From Bacillota bacterium (lineage in GTDB: Bacteria; Bacillota; Clostridia; Christensenellales; Borkfalkiaceae): DNA of 6,022 nucleotides. Shown in pieces: positions 5,628 through 6,022 of this stretch (the first letter of the stretch is position 1; each line of letters starts with the position of its first letter). The notes beneath the pieces were generated by a model that was not told where the DNA came from, did no database searches, and worked only from the letters and a program-made list of their open reading frames with translations. Location of the stretch: assembly GCA_003343765.1 (NCBI GenBank), contig QAKO01000084.1, forward strand, positions 1 through 6,022. The letters are read 5' to 3'. A program made the position numbers and the translations under genes.

Positions 5628-5656
5628 TTGAACATATTCCGTAAATATGTTAAAAT
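5628..5656 (+). promoter_or_regulatory. Sigma-A promoter with embedded 21-bp palindrome
   Basis: TTGAAC (5628-5633) and an extended -10 TGTTAAAAT (TAAAAT at 5651-5656) are spaced 17 bp apart. A perfect dyad, AACATATT (5631-5638) and AATATGTT (5644-5651) around a 5-nt centre, fills the spacer and overlaps both hexamers. This is a classic repressor-operator position. The predicted start near 5663 leaves a leader of only about 13 nt, just enough for the AAAGGAG site. Confidence 0.7.
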
Positions 5657-5675
5657 AGCAATAAAGGAGATCTTT

Positions 5676-6022
5676 ATGGGATTTTTTTCACGGCGAAAAA
5701 AAACAATCGAACAACCTTCCGCGGTCAAAGATGTACCGCGCCCCGTAACGCTGATCATCGAAGGCGAGCGTTATGCGCGCGAACTTCTCATCGCCCTGCC
5801 GCAAGACGCACAGGCGATCCTTTCCCAAGCTGAAGAAACCGCCGCAGCCTTTCCTTACCTGAAAACGGATGCGCCCGACGTTCAGCCGTCCGGACAGTAT
5901 GTTCTGTTCGCAGACAAGTTCTGCCGACCTTCCGAAGATGCTGTCGAATTTTATAAATCACTCGGGGACCGCAGCGAAGACGCCATCCTTTTCCCCTTGT
6001 ATAAACAAAAGTATTCCGCGCC
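5676..6022 (+). CDS. Hypothetical protein, N-terminal 115 residues, runs off the window
   Basis: The frame opens at ATG 5676, preceded by AAAGGAG with 6-nt spacing after GGAG, and stays open to the window end (115 codons plus 2 bases). I do not recognise the family. The N-terminus is short, basic and hydrophobic (MGFFSRRKK), not a signal peptide. There is a VTLIIEGE strand at about 24-31 and a SGQYVLFADKF segment at about 72-82, followed by PSEDAVEFYKSL. The order faintly resembles family 2 glycosyltransferases, where a strand and a GxYVLFLDxDD motif precede a helix. Here the DD acidic pair is absent (ADK), and the typical IIPxYN opening is not seen, so this is a weak guess. The gene is divergent from HAD-AsnA and appears controlled by its own palindrome-bearing promoter. 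Confidence 0.75.
   Translation, partial: MGFFSRRKKTIEQPSAVKDVPRPVTLIIEGERYARELLIALPQDAQAILSQAEETAAAFPYLKTDAPDVQPSGQYVLFADKFCRPSEDAVEFYKSLGDRSEDAILFPLYKQKYSA

Noticed and set aside
5494..5675. T-box riboswitch for asparagine control
   Set aside because: No T-box or specifier stem pattern is seen on the minus strand, and the promoter sits directly against the start codon.

Overview
The window looks like a stretch of a low-to-mid GC Bacillota (Clostridia-type) chromosome. The support is strong AGGAG-type ribosome binding sites, clear sigma-A promoters (TATAAT and TGnTATAAT -10 boxes), short intrinsic terminators with U-tracts, and families typical of Clostridia: a DUF4364 winged-helix protein, a TIGR03905 TSCPD protein and a NudF-like Nudix enzyme. 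The lineage is an inference from gene content. There is no rRNA, tRNA, CRISPR array, insertion sequence or phage gene.

Layout. (1) Positions 1-41 hold a strong hairpin terminator. (2) Positions 119-1380 are a minus-strand two-gene operon: an unrecognised 242-residue protein followed, through an ATGA overlap, by a NudF-like ADP-ribose pyrophosphatase. Its promoter lies near 1434-1462. (3) A divergent promoter (1482-1510) drives a plus-strand run: a 74-residue HPr-like protein that lacks the active-site histidine, a terminator/attenuator-like hairpin (1803-1832), a DUF4364 regulator-like protein and a TSCPD protein, closed by a textbook terminator (2708-2736). (4) Positions 2737-3072 form a convergent intergenic region with three stacked hairpins, one of which is the minus-strand terminator. 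(5) Positions 3073-5493 are a minus-strand operon: a HAD phosphatase fused in one continuous frame to a complete AsnA asparagine synthetase, then a glycerophosphodiester phosphodiesterase. (6) A divergent control region (5494-5675) carries two promoters with operator-like palindromes. A plus-strand gene of unknown function starts at 5676 and runs off the window.

The most unusual points are the HAD-AsnA fusion, the prediction that its mRNA is leaderless (the -10 box ends 7 nt before the ATG), an internal ribosome binding site that could also yield free AsnA, and a 21-bp palindrome filling the -35/-10 spacer of the divergent gene at 5676. The HPr-like protein keeps the regulatory-serine motif but has a shortened loop where His-15 should be, so it is more likely a regulatory or scaffolding relative than a sugar-PTS phosphocarrier. 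I found no complete novel multi-gene system. The novelty is in the fusion and its expression arrangement.
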